Part shown: positions 1 through 12,079 of the stretch, piece by piece
Position numbering within the stretch: the first letter of the stretch is position 1
Layout: each line of letters begins with the position of its first letter
DNA from: Ochotona curzoniae
Lineage: Eukaryota > Chordata > Mammalia > Lagomorpha > Ochotonidae
Assembly (NCBI RefSeq): GCF_017591425.1
Contig: NW_024465751.1
Span: 5,270,001 to 5,334,000, forward strand
DNA: 64,000 bases
Reading direction: 5' to 3'
Made by a program: the position numbers and the translations under genes
The notes under the pieces: generated by a model
Databases searched by the model: none
Seen by the model: only the letters and a program-made list of their open reading frames with translations
What the model was told of the DNA's origin: nothing

Positions 1-259
1 GAGAGAGCAAGCTCTCCATCCTCTTCATCATTCCTCAAATGACCACAATGGGCAGAGCTGGGCTGGTCCGCAACTAGAAGCTTCCCGGGTATAACATGCA
101 GGTGTAGGGGCCCAAGGACTTGAGTCATCCTCTGCTGCTTTCCCAGGCCATAAGCAGGAAGCTGGATTGGAAGTGGAACCGTAAGTACTCAAACTGACTT
201 CCACACGGGATTGCCACCATCACTGGTGAAAATTAGCCTACTACATCACAATTCAGCCC
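1..259 (-). repeat. CSINE (lagomorph C repeat), cut by window start
   Basis: The plus strand reads the SINE backwards: a purine-rich remnant of the tail, then 'ctgctttcccaggccataagcaggaagctggattggaagtggaacc', and finally the complement of the tRNA-like head ('aaaattagcctactac...cagcccc'). The tail end lies outside the window. It is diverged (an older copy) and lies just left of an L1 fragment. Confidence 0.88.
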
Positions 260-304
260 CGGAATTTATCAGTTCCTTTGTGATAGAAGGAGCTCTCCAG
301 CTCT

Positions 305-829
305 GAAAAGAATGTTGTTGGAATTTGATTAGGATCACATTGAATCTGTATACTACTTTCAACAACATGGCCATTCTGATATTGTTGATTATACCGATCC
401 AAGGACATGGTAAATTTCCATATCTTTTTAACATCATCTATTTCTTTTTCCTTTTTATAATTCTCATTCGAGAAGTCTTTCATGTCTTTGGTTAGGTTTA
501 TTCCCAGGTGTTTAATGTTTTTCTCTGTTATTTTGAATGAGACTGTTCTTATAATTTCTTCCATAGCCAATGAGTTGTTTGCATATATGAAGGGCATGGA
601 TTTATGTGTATTGACTTTGTACCCTGCTACCTTGCCAAATGCTGTCATAAGTTCCAGTAGTCTCTTTATTGAGTCTTTTGATTCTCCTATGTATAGAGTC
701 ATGTCATTTGCAAACAAGGATAATTTGACTTTCTTGTTTCCAATTTGAATTGCGTTAATTTCTTTTTCTAACTGAATTTAATTTCTAGTGAAGGTTTCCA
801 ATACTATGTTGAATAGCAGTGGTGAAAGT
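305..829 (-). mobile_element. L1 ORF2 fragment, inverted 5' part of an L1
   Basis: The minus strand encodes reverse-transcriptase sequence of LINE-1 ORF2. Visible are the FANDM version of the FADDM active-site block, then YIGESKDSIKRLLELM and GYKVNTHKSMPFIYANN, IKHLGINL, and finally PTTFFSELE. The FADDM to FANDM change alters a catalytic aspartate, and there are frame breaks, so it is dead. Similarity to L1 stops near 305. The same ORF2 resumes at about 1167 after a CSINE. The neighbouring L1 3' end at 1267-1605 runs the other way. Confidence 0.88.
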
Positions 830-1166
830 GGCCTCCAGCCCAACATGGTAGCTGAGCAGCTGAAAGTCCTTGCCTTTGATTTGCCAGGATCCCATAAGGA
901 CACTGATTTGTGTCCCAGTGGCCCTGTTTCCCATCCAGCTTTCTGCTTGTGACCTGGGAAAACAGTTGAGGATGGCCCAAAGTCTTGGGACCCCGCACCT
1001 GTGCCTGAGACTCAGGAAAAGTTCCTGGCTGCGAATCAGCTCAGCTCCGGCTGTTGAGGTCACTTGGTGAGTGAACCAGCAGATGAAAGATCTTCCTCTC
1101 TGTCTCTCCTCCTCTCTGTATATCTGGCTTTCCAACAAAAATAAACGAATCTTTTTTTAAAAAAAT
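830..1166 (+). repeat. CSINE inserted within L1 ORF2
   Basis: This is a complete plus-strand CSINE with head, body ('acctgggaaaacagttgaggatggcccaaag'), a CT-rich stretch ('tctgtctctcctcctctctg') and an 'aaaaataaa' tail followed by an A run. The two L1 ORF2 halves on either side join in register (gaatagcagtggtgaaagtgg / gggcattcttgtct), so this SINE is younger than the L1. Confidence 0.93.
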
Positions 1167-1266
1167 GGGCATTCTTGTCTAGTTCCAGGCCATAGTGTGA
1201 AAGTTTCTAGTATTTTCGTGTTCAGTGGGTTTTGGACCTGGTGTGTATTCTCATAGATGAACTGTA
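1167..1266 (-). mobile_element. L1 ORF2 fragment, continuation
   Basis: This is antisense L1 ORF2 continuing the fragment on the other side of the CSINE. It matches the usual antisense order 'gggcatccttgtctt...ttccagttttt...cattcagt...'. It ends near 1266, where orientation switches to a plus-strand L1 3' end. Confidence 0.75.
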
Positions 1267-1605
1267 AAATGGAAACCAGTATACCCAGAAGTGAAGATAT
1301 GTTGCAGTATGCATATCTATTCCTGGGTTAAAGGAGGCCTCTCAATGAATCAATTAAATACACTTTGATAGTATGATATTGGATAGTCTACCTTTGCCCA
1401 AACCAAAATGCCACTATATACTTAAATAGAAGGATGTTGAACTTGTAACTGCTATTAACGAGCTATATTACCATGTTAACATTAGGAGAGAATGGTGGGA
1501 GCAGAACATGCAGAGAAATGGAAGGGACAAGGAGGAAACAATCTATCTACAAAACTGTATCATAGAAAACAATAATAACAAAAAAGAAGAAGAAAGAAAT
1601 AAAAA
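1267..1605 (+). mobile_element. L1 3' UTR with A-rich tail (lineage-specific L1)
   Basis: The sequence 'gaagatatgttgcagtatgcatatctatt...ctctcaatgaatcaattaaatacactttgatag' is closely related in order and wording to 21.15-21.53 kb and to the two L1 ends near 61.7-62.2 kb. It ends in a purine-rich tail (aacaataataacaaaaaagaagaagaaag...). The family assignment rests on these matches, on the adjoining ORF2 segment and on the tail. Confidence 0.7.
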
Positions 1606-1624
1606 GAAGGAAATATCCAGTCTG

Positions 1625-2145
1625 CCAGGACCCACCTGTCTTGTGGGATTTCCCATCCCTGGACTTTCACCTTCAGGCTTCCCGTGTTTCAGTTATTTGC
1701 ACAGTCCATGGGCTCCATTCACATTAACAGCTTCGTGCGTGATATGGCACCACTCAGCAACAACAAAGGCTGATGCCCAGGAGTCATGGTGAAGGTCAGT
1801 GCCAATCTTAGGAAAAACCTAGATGTTTTTCACTAAATTTTCTGTATTACAATGAAATTACATGTTTTCACAGCCATTTTAAAGTGATGATTTTATTCAA
1901 TGTGATAATAGGAAAATCTCAAGTCAAGATTTTTTTGTCATATAGCCATCTCTTTTTCCCTATGCAAAACCAGAACCTGTTACAAGAAGTGAATTCAGAG
2001 AAACTGTAGCTCAACTGCATTTTCTTGACACCTGTCATGTAAAAAGACTGTAAATTAACCTCAAGCTTCCTTCTAGAATATTCCCGGATACTAGAGTTAC
2101 AAGTAGATGTGGGGCACATAAGCACAGGGATAAATTTTGGAGTTC
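1625..2145. other. No recognisable gene or repeat
   Basis: Apparently unique sequence, AT-rich after 1800. I see no exon, RNA gene or known repeat. Confidence 0.5.
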
Positions 2146-2442
2146 ATTTGTTTTTATTTTTGTTGGAAAAGCATGTCAGATTTACAGAGAGAAGAGACAG
2201 AGAAAGATCTTCTACCTGTTGGTTCATTCCCCCAACAGCATAATGGCCAAAGCTGAGCTGATTCAAAGCCAGGCGTTTCCTCTGGGTCTTGCATATGGGT
2301 TGGGCCATTCTCCACTGCTTTCCCAGGCCACCAGCAAGGAGCTGGATGGGAAATGGAGCAGCTGGGACATGAACTGCTGCCCATATGGAATCCCAGTACT
2401 TACAAGGTGAGGATTTAACCACTAAGTCATTGTTCTAGACCC
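2146..2442 (-). repeat. CSINE, full length
   Basis: Antisense copy that starts with the complement of the tail ('tttttatttttgttgga') and includes 'gggccattctccactgctttcccaggccac', 'gcaaggagctggatgggaaatgg' and the head complement 'aaggtgaggatttaaccactaag'. Moderately diverged. Several open frames cross it on both strands, but they are repeat sequence. Confidence 0.92.
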
Positions 2443-5400
2443 TGGATTCCACCTTTACTGTCAGTAATACAGATTGGCTTTGTTTCTCAATCAATTCCTT
2501 CTATCATAAAACGAAAGTAATCACATCACCTCAAAATTTCTACAATTGCAATGAGGATGAATATAGATTATAAATACAAATCACCTTGGACATTTTGATG
2601 TTGTTGTTGAAAGCATTGTTTGATAAATGATATGGAATGTTTTTATCAGCAAGGTAGTTAGTTTTATCTCCTTATTAAGAACCAAATTAGAAAGTCAGTT
2701 TTTCTACCATTAAGTTACAATGTGTGTGCCAGCTGGACCACTAGAGAGTCACAATTTCAATTCTCAGAGGATGCATCCATCAACTACAGACCTGCAGCCA
2801 AAAACATATTCCTGTTTGGACTTGCCTCCCTGTAAAATATCATGGAATATAATTATGTTGTTCCATTGAATAGAACACCCGTTAACTTGGAAGGGTAGTT
2901 TTTGCAAAGCATGTAATATTTTATATCACTCTTGATTTTTCACTTCTGTTTAACTGAATCCACAGCGTCACACTTTGCTATCTTCAGAGTGGGTTTTCCC
3001 CAATCTCTCTCTTCTGCTGAATTGCATCTTCACATCTGTTCAAAAAGAGAGAATGAAAAATGAGAATGTGATGATCAACATCCTTTCAAGCTTCACTGCC
3101 TGTTAGATTTTTTGTGAGTTGATTTCATTTCGCATGGTTTTTATCTGACACAATGAAGACTATTTCACTAGTAAGGCATGCAGCAGAGGGAAAAAAAAAC
3201 TGCTTAGAAAACAAAGATCTATCCAATAAGACCCTGCACATTGTGCAAAGCCTGTTGTCTCTAGGCCCTTATCTGCTCTCTGGTCCTCACCAGGGTGCTG
3301 AGACTACACTTACAGTTTTTGTCTTTCCAACTACTTTTATGCTATATGGGTTCTGGAAATGTACAGTAGCAATGGAGAATGGAAAGGCAATTGATTATTC
3401 TGTAAATGTATTTTGATTAATTAACAACATTAATGCACAATTTGAATTTTGAGGTTCATCTTATTCAAATCCTTTATTTGCAGATGCCTTAATTACACTG
3501 CATGCGCAGTCCTACTGAACACTGGTTTGTGTCTTCTACAGATTCAATAGGTGACAATTAGGTAGTACCTATAATGTTATTAAAATAAACTGTTAAAGTT
3601 TTCTGGGATAGTCTGTAATTCCCTTGGAATGGATAGTATGGAAAATATTAAATTCAAATTTAGCAAATATAATGAGAACATAAATACCAAAATAGAGTAC
3701 TTTAAAATAGAACATTACATAAATCAAAAGTCTAATGAGCAAGAATACAGTCAATATGTGGTTGCTGATCAAATCAGTTAAAAATGAATAATATACCCTT
3801 GTATTTTGCAGTTTTCATAGAACTTCAAATTGATAGCTTAAGAAAGATTGAGATGTATATATTATTACATCATAAGTATTTTAGGATTGAGAAGTAAGTT
3901 CTGGGGCTTAATGCACAGTCATGCAAAGGCTTATAAATGTCAAAAATGAGTAAACTGAATCTAACATAATAGATTCCATGACCTGTTTAGTGCTGTTGAT
4001 TGATAGCTCTGGGCAGCTCAGTGTGCAGAGGAGAAAGGCAAAACCTTGGAGCACTCACAGCAGAGAACGCGAGATAATACTACTCATGAAAGTGGAAAAC
4101 ATCCTTGACAATAACTCAGTCTCGGACAAGAATCATGAGCATACAACATTCCTCCTGGTATTTGATGAGTTGCTCCAGGCATTAGGTATCAAGAGTGCTG
4201 AAGGAACTTCTCTGACGAGGGTGAGGACAAGTGAACAAAAAAAAAAAAAAAAAACCCTCTCTGAAATAAATGGTTCCCTCCGTAAGGAGTACATACTGAG
4301 AATTCATTTCTCCATTGGGTAAATCTATGTTCTGTCTTATTTGAAAAAAAAAAAACAACTTTATTTTAAACATTACCTTGTCTTGACAGAGAGCTCAGGT
4401 AGTGCTTTGAAAACAAACATGTTCTACAAATGTCAAAGCCAACGCTGGAGGTGTCTTTATTATTAAGTCTATTCACCTGCTAACAGGAACAGCTCACATT
4501 TATGGATAACTTTCCTTCAAAAACCCTCAGGGTTTATTGCTTAGCAAATGGTATGCGTGTAGCTAGGAATTTTTATAGAGGGGAGAACAATTAAGAAGAA
4601 TCCCTGAAAGAACTCAGAAATAGCTCTCTCTGTAATGTATTTCAGAGACCGTTGCCTTCATTGAAATTTATTTTTTTAAATTGTGATTAAACTTTGAGAG
4701 AAGAAAGGCTTGTTCATTCATATTTAATACGATCTGTCTTCCTATACACTAAATTTTCTTGAAACATACATGTCATCATTAAATTGTTATGGAGAGCGCC
4801 TGGAAGAAAAAAAAAAAATAAAAGGAGGGGATGAGAGAAATGCGTGAGTATGTTAGTGAACACGGACTAGTTACAATGCATTGTGAAGAAGATTCACATA
4901 CAATATTTTAGTAATTCCATCCATGATTTGAAAAACTGAAGGCCCCTAAAAGCTCATATATGACTCAAATGCATGGATTAAGTCTAAAAAGACAGAGATG
5001 AGTTTTATACAACTTCGGCAGTTGTTTCAGGATTTCCCCACTCCTGATATGCTCTGTTAACTAAAACTGCTTAGAACTCAGGGGCTCTTGGCAAAGTAAA
5101 CGAGTCCAAGAGACCAGCTGATTCAGACCCCATAAAACTGTATTGATTTGACGGATGCTTGGTCTTGGTACTAGGAAGTGAGCAGCTACAAATGGCTTCT
5201 CTGATTGCGGCATAAACAGGCCAGTGACTTCAGAATATGACTCTTCCAAATGGAGGATATGTAGAAAGAGGAAAATCCTTCCACTAGATAGTTTGGACAG
5301 AAAGTTAAGGTCAAGTTGATGATTCCTTGCACCTCACTACTGGCTTTGGGAAAAGTAAAAAGCAACCAGATCCAAAATATTGAATCAAATGAATGTGATT

Positions 5401-5474
5401 CAGTGATTAGTGGAAGAAAGTCAGAGATGTTTTCAGACACAGCATCAAGTTTCTACCATAAAAATCTAGATCGG
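2443..5474. other. Gene-free, mostly unique sequence
   Basis: AT-rich, with A runs at 4237-4254, 4345-4355 and 4807-4818. A 114-codon plus-strand frame at 3978-4322 reads through the A18 run as polylysine and has no recognisable domain. I see no clear exon. Confidence 0.5.
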
Positions 5475-5774
5475 AGGGCACAGCACGGTAGCTTAACAGC
5501 TGCAGTCCCTGGCCTTGAACATACTGGGATCCCATATGGGTGCTGGTGCTCTCTGCTTGTGGCCTGGGAAAGTAGTCGAGGAAGGCCCCAAGCCTTGGGA
5601 CCCTGCACCTGCAGGGGAGACGTGGAAGAGGCTCCTTGCTCCTGGCTTCGAATCAGCACAGCTCTGGCCATTGCAGCCACTTGGGGGGTGAATCATTGAG
5701 CAGAACATCTTTCTGTCTCTCATCCTCGCTGTACGTTTGTCTTTCCCATAAACATAAAATCAATCTTTGAAAAA
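5475..5774 (+). repeat. CSINE with internal deletion and a probable target duplication
   Basis: The head 'cacagcacggtagcttaacagctgcagtcc' and body are well preserved. About 35 bp between 'gggatcccatatgggtgctgg' and 'ctctctgcttgtggcc' are missing compared with other copies. The flanks 'aaaatctagat' (5461-5471) and 'aaaacatctagg' (5771-5782) look like a diverged target-site duplication. Confidence 0.93.
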
Positions 5775-6094
5775 CATCTAGGTAGGAACTAAAATTAATA
5801 ATGCCTTTTAGATGAAAACTTTTTTTTTATTAGTGTCTAAGTAGGTTAAAGGGGGCTAGCACACTAAAGGACTTTCTGAAAGCGTTGATGAATCAATCTA
5901 GACATTAAGTGTCTCCTGACACACAGAGCATGAGTGTTCTCCAGAGATGGTGCACACATTCATTTCCTCAATCCAGTGAGTGCATTACCACCCTAGGATA
6001 GAAAAAACATCAATGATTATATTGTAACAACTTCCAAAAAGACGTGTTACACATTATTGGGTAGCTGAACTCATTTCCTCTATGTTAATAAGCA

Positions 6095-6381
6095 TTTTAA
6101 ATGCTTTATTTTAAAGGCAGAGTTAAAGAGAGAGAAAGAGACAGAGAGGGCAGTTTCTGGTCAGCTGGTTTATTCCCCAGACAGGAACAGCAGCTGGAGC
6201 TGTTGCTCCGAAGCCAGGAGCAAGGAGTTTCTTCTGGGTCTCTCCCATAGGTTCAGGGGCATATGGACTTGGGCCATTCTCTATTGCTTTCTCAGACATA
6301 TTAGCAGGGAGCTGGACAGGAAGCAGAGCAGCTGGGAATCAAACAAGCACTCATAATTTGCTGCATCACAAAACCAGAGCA
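6095..6381 (-). repeat. CSINE, older subtype
   Basis: Antisense, with 'aaaggcagagttaaagagagagaaagagacagagag' (the older subfamily's 3' part), 'gggccattctctattgctttctcagacatattagcagggagctgg' and a decayed head ending in 'aaccagagc'. Its divergence suggests an ancient insertion. Confidence 0.88.
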
Positions 6382-7710
6382 ATTTCTCATATTTTAAAAT
6401 GGATTATGTGAACTCCAAAGAAATAAAATGGAAGAGAACGAGAACAACAACAACAACAACAGCAACAAATGAAACAATAGTAAGCAAAGAGGTCTCTTCA
6501 CCAATTCGGGTAGAACTGAAAAGTGAATGGAGGCAGGCCGTTGTAACATGAAGACCGCTGGAGTCACCTGCATTGCTACTCCAGTGCCTGTGTTCAGATA
6601 TGAAATGCATGCCAAGCTTCCTGGTAATGCAGAGAGATAGCACATGTTGGCTGCAAGAGTTAGGTCCCCACCACGCCCCTGAGGGAGCTGCACTGAGCTT
6701 CTAGATCCTGGATTAGTTCTAATCTAATCTTTGCTCAAGTGGGCATTTTGGGAGAAAAACCAGCACATGCAGGTTTTGTCTTTCTCTTGTTCTGTCTCTC
6801 TTCAGATAAATACAGTAAAAACAGAGAAAAATGAAGAAAATTAATAGAGAAAAAGAAATCAAAGTGGAGAAATAGACCATAAGTACTTACAGACAAGAGC
6901 CATTCAGGACCAAGATAATTTGTCATGGTATTCAGAAAGTTTTAAAAGCTACCCAAATCTTGAACCATCAAAAGTGAGAGTAAGCAAGGAGATCCTCAAT
7001 AAACGATTCTTTTGAGAAACGGTGCATGGGACAGTTAGGTCAGCATGTAATACTTCCACTGACCCCTAGTAGAATGTTCATGGCATAAATGCATAGAGCC
7101 AGACAGCTCAAGTTCAAGGACAGTAGGCACAGGAGGGGAAATCAGGAGGATGAAGCTCTGAGGATGCATGAGCAGGTACACACAGCTGCTTTCCTTTGCT
7201 AGATTCCCAGAGTAGGTGAGGTTGGTAATTCACCACCACCACCACTCCTCATTCTCCAGAGGCACATCCATGTCTTTCATCAAAAGACCAGTTGAGTGAT
7301 TTTCTTGGTTTTTGCTTTTTGAAGGTATGACATAGCTCCTGAGAAAACACTTGCAAAAAATTGCTACTCATATGGACCCCAATAAGATAAACTGATCCTT
7401 ACTATGTATTCTAGCTTAAAATTTCACATATTAATGATTCAAATTTATGCACAGAAAGGCTCTTAGAATTTTATAGTTCCCCATGCTCAAAAAAGAATGG
7501 ACAGCCAAAGATTACTACTAAATTAAAAATTTTTTTAAATCTTTCTAATTCAGAACAATACGCCTAGATAAATAGAAAAAAAAATGAGCGTAGAGAAAAC
7601 AGCAATAATTCAAACAAAAATATCATGTCTTTAAAATATCATAATAGGGTAAAAAAGAAGTGGCTGCACAATAGGAATGTGAATCTCCATAATACAAAAT
7701 CAACGTTATG
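6382..7710. other. Gene-free sequence with a short (CAA)n run
   Basis: Contains (CAA)n at about 6444-6468 and a (CAC)n run near 7231-7245. Otherwise AT-rich and unrecognised. The open frames crossing it are low-complexity on the minus strand. Confidence 0.5.
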
Positions 7711-8014
7711 GGATGGGTGTTGTGGTATAGAAGCTTAAGTGACTGCCGGAGACGATCATATGCCAAGTTTGAGGCTTGGCGCCTTTGTTTCTGATCCAGC
7801 TTCCCGATAATGCAGAGGGACCAGGTGCTTGGGCCACTTCTACCCATGTGGCAGGCCCTGATGAATTTCCAGCCTCTTGATTTGACCTGCTCCAGGTTTG
7901 GTCACTTTCGGGGAGTGGATCAATAGATGTGGTTTTCCCTCTCTTTCATTCTCTTTCTGTGTCTCTCTCTTTTACGCTATGCTTCAAGTAGGTGAAACAC
8001 AAACTTAAAAACTA
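7711..8014 (+). repeat. CSINE, older diverged copy
   Basis: Reads in SINE order: 'ggatgggtgttgtggtatagaagcttaagt', 'tttctgatccagcttcccgataatgc', 'gggccacttctacccatgtggcagg', a CT-rich block and a weak A-rich end. Strongly diverged. Confidence 0.8.
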
Positions 8015-9549
8015 CTATCATTATATTTAAAGTCTATTTACTCTCCAAAACATACTATACAAAAAGATGAAAAATACACAAACAAGATAAAGATGATTAA
8101 AATGTGTCAGGCATACAATATCCAAATAGGGGGAGTTTCTGAGGAAAACAGAAGACAGGAAATTATAAGGAATAAAATGGCTCAGAAAAAATCTGAGTTT
8201 TAAAGGTCATTTGTGTCTGGAGTGCCCAGGAAAATAGATACCAGAGCACATAGTTTCAACAGTTCATGTTCATAGTGGAGAAAGGAAGTACTGAGGTTTG
8301 CGGGATCATGTATGATGTTCCTTGTCCATATTTAGACAAGGGACAAAGTGGCACTAAACTTCTTAAGTACAGCACAGAGTTCAGGACATAATAGAAGAAC
8401 GCTTTTAGAAGTCTATGGGATTTGTTTTCATTTGGAATTCTTTGCTTGGAAATATCTGTAAATCAAATGTGAATTTAAATAAGACTCTATAAGATTATAT
8501 GCAAGTTGACCAAACACGGAAATGTGACCCTTTATAGACATAAGGGTAGGGCCAGAATAGCTATTGTGTGCTGAGCTGAGAAAACAGGTTTTCTAAACTG
8601 GAACAGTAAAAAATACGTCTTCAGGGGTTGCCTCTCTCCAGAGAAAATGGCTGTGTTGGAAAACTGAAATACTAAAACTTTAAAAAGACAATATCCCAAA
8701 AGATCTTACACAATTTTGAAGATCTTGGGTAGAAATACTATATCATAAAGAAAAAACACAAATAATAGAAAAAGTACTGGGAGAATTTACTCAAATAGTA
8801 AACATGCACATAATTTATAATTAGAAATGAAAAATACCTGATTGTATGAAGAAAAAAATCAAGCATAAAATGATAATGTAAGAGGATTATATTTGACATT
8901 GTTATCAAAATAGATGAAAAGGTTCTATGTAAAATTAAGCCCTCATTATAAATAGTCAAAATCAATAGAAAGTTAAGTTCATGAAATTAATACATTGATA
9001 AAAGGTATCACAGGCAGATTACTCAGGCTGTGTTAAGATACCAGAAGGAACTGACTTTGTTGTCTTTTAGTAGAAGGCCTTGGCAGAGAGCAAAGGTTCT
9101 ATAAAAATATTTTTTGGAATTCTAAGAATACAAGATGTCTTTGGTAAATAATCACCTCTAAGATAACTTGTGAGAAATACTGGGTGAAGTATTTGCGGCA
9201 ATGAATCACCTCTAGCTTGTCACTGGATTGATTTCAGAGAAGCCCCATTGGCAAGTGAACACACTCAGGACTCCATCACTGTAAAACGCCTTCACAATCA
9301 TGGGTTCAGTAGAAGATGCACTGCAAAGTGCAAGCAAATGCTCCACTCCTCCCCCTAACTGAAGGCCTAGTGAAGAACTGAATCTCTTACCCCAAAAAAA
9401 CAAAACTCCCCTACTTAAGTGTTCCAGAAGTTGAAGATGGAGTTTGCGCTCCCATTCCTACTCGGTTTTAATGGTACAGCTCCCCTCCTTTCCCGGCTGA
9501 GATGTTGCCAAACTATTTCAGTTAAAGTATAAATTTTACATGGGATCCA
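8015..9549. other. Unclassified AT-rich sequence before the old L1
   Basis: Very A-rich. Parts (about 8660-8960) have the style of old L1 5' sequence, and the plus-strand L1M element begins soon after, so this could be its 5' region. I cannot match it to a consensus. Confidence 0.35.
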
Positions 9550-10754
9550 GCATCTCATAATGTATCACCTCAAATTCCAAATTCAGTAAGAACGTTACTT
9601 GTCACAGCAAAAACTAGGTGGCTCCCAACCTGAAGAAAAGATGTGAGTCAACGTGAAGACTGAAGTGACAGAGGCATCACCATTATCAAAAAAAGAGTTA
9701 CTGTGAGACTGTCTTAAAAATGCAAAAATTATCAAGTCTTGACAATAAAGAAGACAGCCTAAAAAACATGATTACGTAAGAAGCAACAACTGGTGAAGGT
9801 AAACGAGTCTAATCAGAAAAGTTTGATGTGTAAGCTTAACAACACAGAAATGCTAAAGGAGATAATAATTGAACTGAGAGACTTAGTAGCAAAATTATTG
9901 CATCTCAATAATTTTATAGAAAACACGATGGAAAAAGAAGTGAAAGAAGTGAAAGAAACTTGGGACAGAGATAATGTCTACAATATTTCCAACCTTCAGT
10001 GAACAAATACACATATAAATTCAGGTAATCGGACAGGTCTCCGATAGAACAATTCTAAGGGTATCCATATCACGATGCAATCTAGTCAAAATTTTCAACA
10101 CAAAACTGAGGTTGAAGTGTTGAAGTCAGGGAGATCAGGCAGCTACACTGCATCTAGCAGCAATTTACTAGTTAGAAACTGCTGAAGCCAGAAAAAAAAA
10201 AGCAACATCACATTATTCAAGTATTGTTTCTATTTTTAATTTTTGTTTGTATATTGTGAATAAGTTTCTTCCACTACACAATACAAATTTAAAAGCATGA
10301 TGATGTAGTCCAGCTTTCAGCCTAGAATTCAACTTCCAGCAGGAATATACTTCTATGATCAAGAAAAAAATCAAGACAATTTTGAGGAAATAAAAAAAAA
10401 ACTACCAAATTAGTCAGTAAGACATTTATCCTTAAAAACTGACTATGTGAAGCTTCCATACACAGAGGAAGAAAATAAAAGTAATTTAAATCACAAGAAA
10501 GAATAATTTTTTAAAAAGTTTAAGTAAAAGTTTTTGTGATAGAAATTCTCTTGGATTTTCTCAATAATGCTTTATAAAAGAAATAAAAAGTTTAAGGATA
10601 CATAATGGAATTTTAGATATATGTGCAACAAATGTTTAGGACCATTATATGATAAGCAAGGAATGGTAAAACATACTAAACAGTAATTAAATTCCTATGT
10701 CTCATTCAAACTGGTAAATGAAGACATGTATAATTAGTTAAAACTATACTGGAA
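9550..10754 (+). mobile_element. Old L1M-type LINE: ORF1 and inter-ORF region
   Basis: The block follows the order of ancient mammalian L1: ORF1-like coiled-coil sequence (9793-10002, rich in K, E, L and N), then 'tagtcaaaattttcaacacaaaactgaggttgaag', 'gaagccagaaaa', and 'agaattcaacttccagcaggaatatact'. That order is characteristic of the L1M/HAL1 ORF1 to ORF2 interval. Many frameshifts and stops make it inactive. It continues after the CSINE at 10755-11064. Confidence 0.65.
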
Positions 10755-11064
10755 GACAGAGTTGTGCTAATGGGAAAAGCCACTGCTTATAACGCCAGTA
10801 TCCCGTATGGGCAATTAATTCATGTCCTTGCTGCTCCACTTCCAATGCTACTCTTTAACAATGGCATGGGGGAAAGCAGTGGATGATGGCCCAAACGCTT
10901 AAGACTCTGCCACCCATATGGGAGACCTGAAAAAAAATTCAGGCTCTTGGCTTCAGTCTTGCACAGCTTGGAAGCCTTTATGTATATCTCTCTCAATCTC
11001 TCTCTCATTCTCCTTTTTATTTATCTCTGATTTTCAAAGAAATAAATACATCTTACAAAAAAGA
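10755..11064 (+). repeat. CSINE inserted in old L1
   Basis: Plus-strand copy with 'gccagtatcccgtatgggcaatt', 'tgctgctccacttccaatgc', 'gggggaaagcagtggatgatggccc', 'acccatatgggagacctga' and the tail 'aaataaatacatctta'. Old L1 sequence lies on both sides. Confidence 0.9.
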
Positions 11065-12079
11065 GCTATGAATACTATCTTAAGAATTAGGCCAACCAAC
11101 CACTAGGGGTATCTTTGTGGGATGATACATCCAAACCAATACCGATATATAATAAAATTGAATTCTAAAAGATATTTATATAAGCTACTGAAAAGCAGTA
11201 AGAAAAAATCTAAGGGAATAACAAAGATAACATGAAGCATTTAATCTCTAACACATCAACAACTACATTAAATGAACATTGTATTATTATCCCAATAATG
11301 TTCACAACAACAAAGCAATATATTATTGTGGAATATGTTTCCACCAAAATGCAGGGCTGCAAAATATATGAAGCAAAAGTTTATGGAAGTTAAAAGAGAT
11401 GCAGAAAATCTATAGGTATATGTGGAGACTTCACCCTTTTTCTCTCACCAATGGACTGATCTGATATTGCATCTAGACCAATAATTAGCAAGCACATAGA
11501 ACTCAAAGTACCACCAGCCTCCAGGTGGTGGTGGACAGTTGTAGAATTCTCCAGCCAATGACAACATAACACACAGATTTCAAGAGCCCGTGGAACACAC
11601 ACTATGGTAGATAAGTCAAGAACATCACATCAAAGAAGCTTCAATGTATTATTTAACATAAAAAGGATTTTTCACATGGCACAGTGAGATGAAATCACAT
11701 ATCCATAACAAAGTAATAATACTTGTATACCAAGCAGTTGGTAGCAAAAATACTTTTTGATATTTACAAACTAAGTTCTACACTTTAAATAATGCGGAGA
11801 TCAAGTGGAAATAGCAAGAGAAATAGTTTTAATTCTCACCGGTGGAATTTATAGCCAGTGGGAAGAAGTGAAGAAAATACAAGTCCCACACACCAAAACA
11901 TGAAGGTAAAACATGCCTACATAAACAATCTTCCACAAAATCAGAAAGACGAGTCAAGAAACACAAGATGATAGTCTTAGCAGCATAGATCCAAATGGCC
12001 ATCTATAGACAAAAAGGAAAATAAAGACCTAATCAAGAGCTCATTCAAGTATCTGTGTCCTTTAGTACAAACATGTAAT
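11065..12079 (+). mobile_element. Old L1M-type LINE: early ORF2
   Basis: Continues the L1 from 9550. 'aaaatgcagggctgcaaaatatatgaagcaaaa' with 'ggagacttcaccc' and 'ccaataatta' corresponds to the endonuclease part of ORF2, where intact elements read similar words in the same order. Further on, 'gagatgaaatcacatatccataac' and 'aatttatagcc' also fit. No long frame survives. Confidence 0.68.

Noticed and set aside
253..717. 154-codon minus-strand frame as a gene
   Set aside because: It is L1 ORF2 reverse transcriptase with a damaged active site (FANDM) and broken ends.
2144..2422. Overlapping frames with 'GGLGKQWRMAQ' and similar peptides
   Set aside because: The same peptides recur at 0.9, 5.5, 39.0, 51.4 and 57.5 kb because they are translated CSINE sequence.
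3978..4322. 114-codon plus frame as a small gene or retrocopy
   Set aside because: It reads through an A18 run, has no recognisable domain and no target duplication that I could see.
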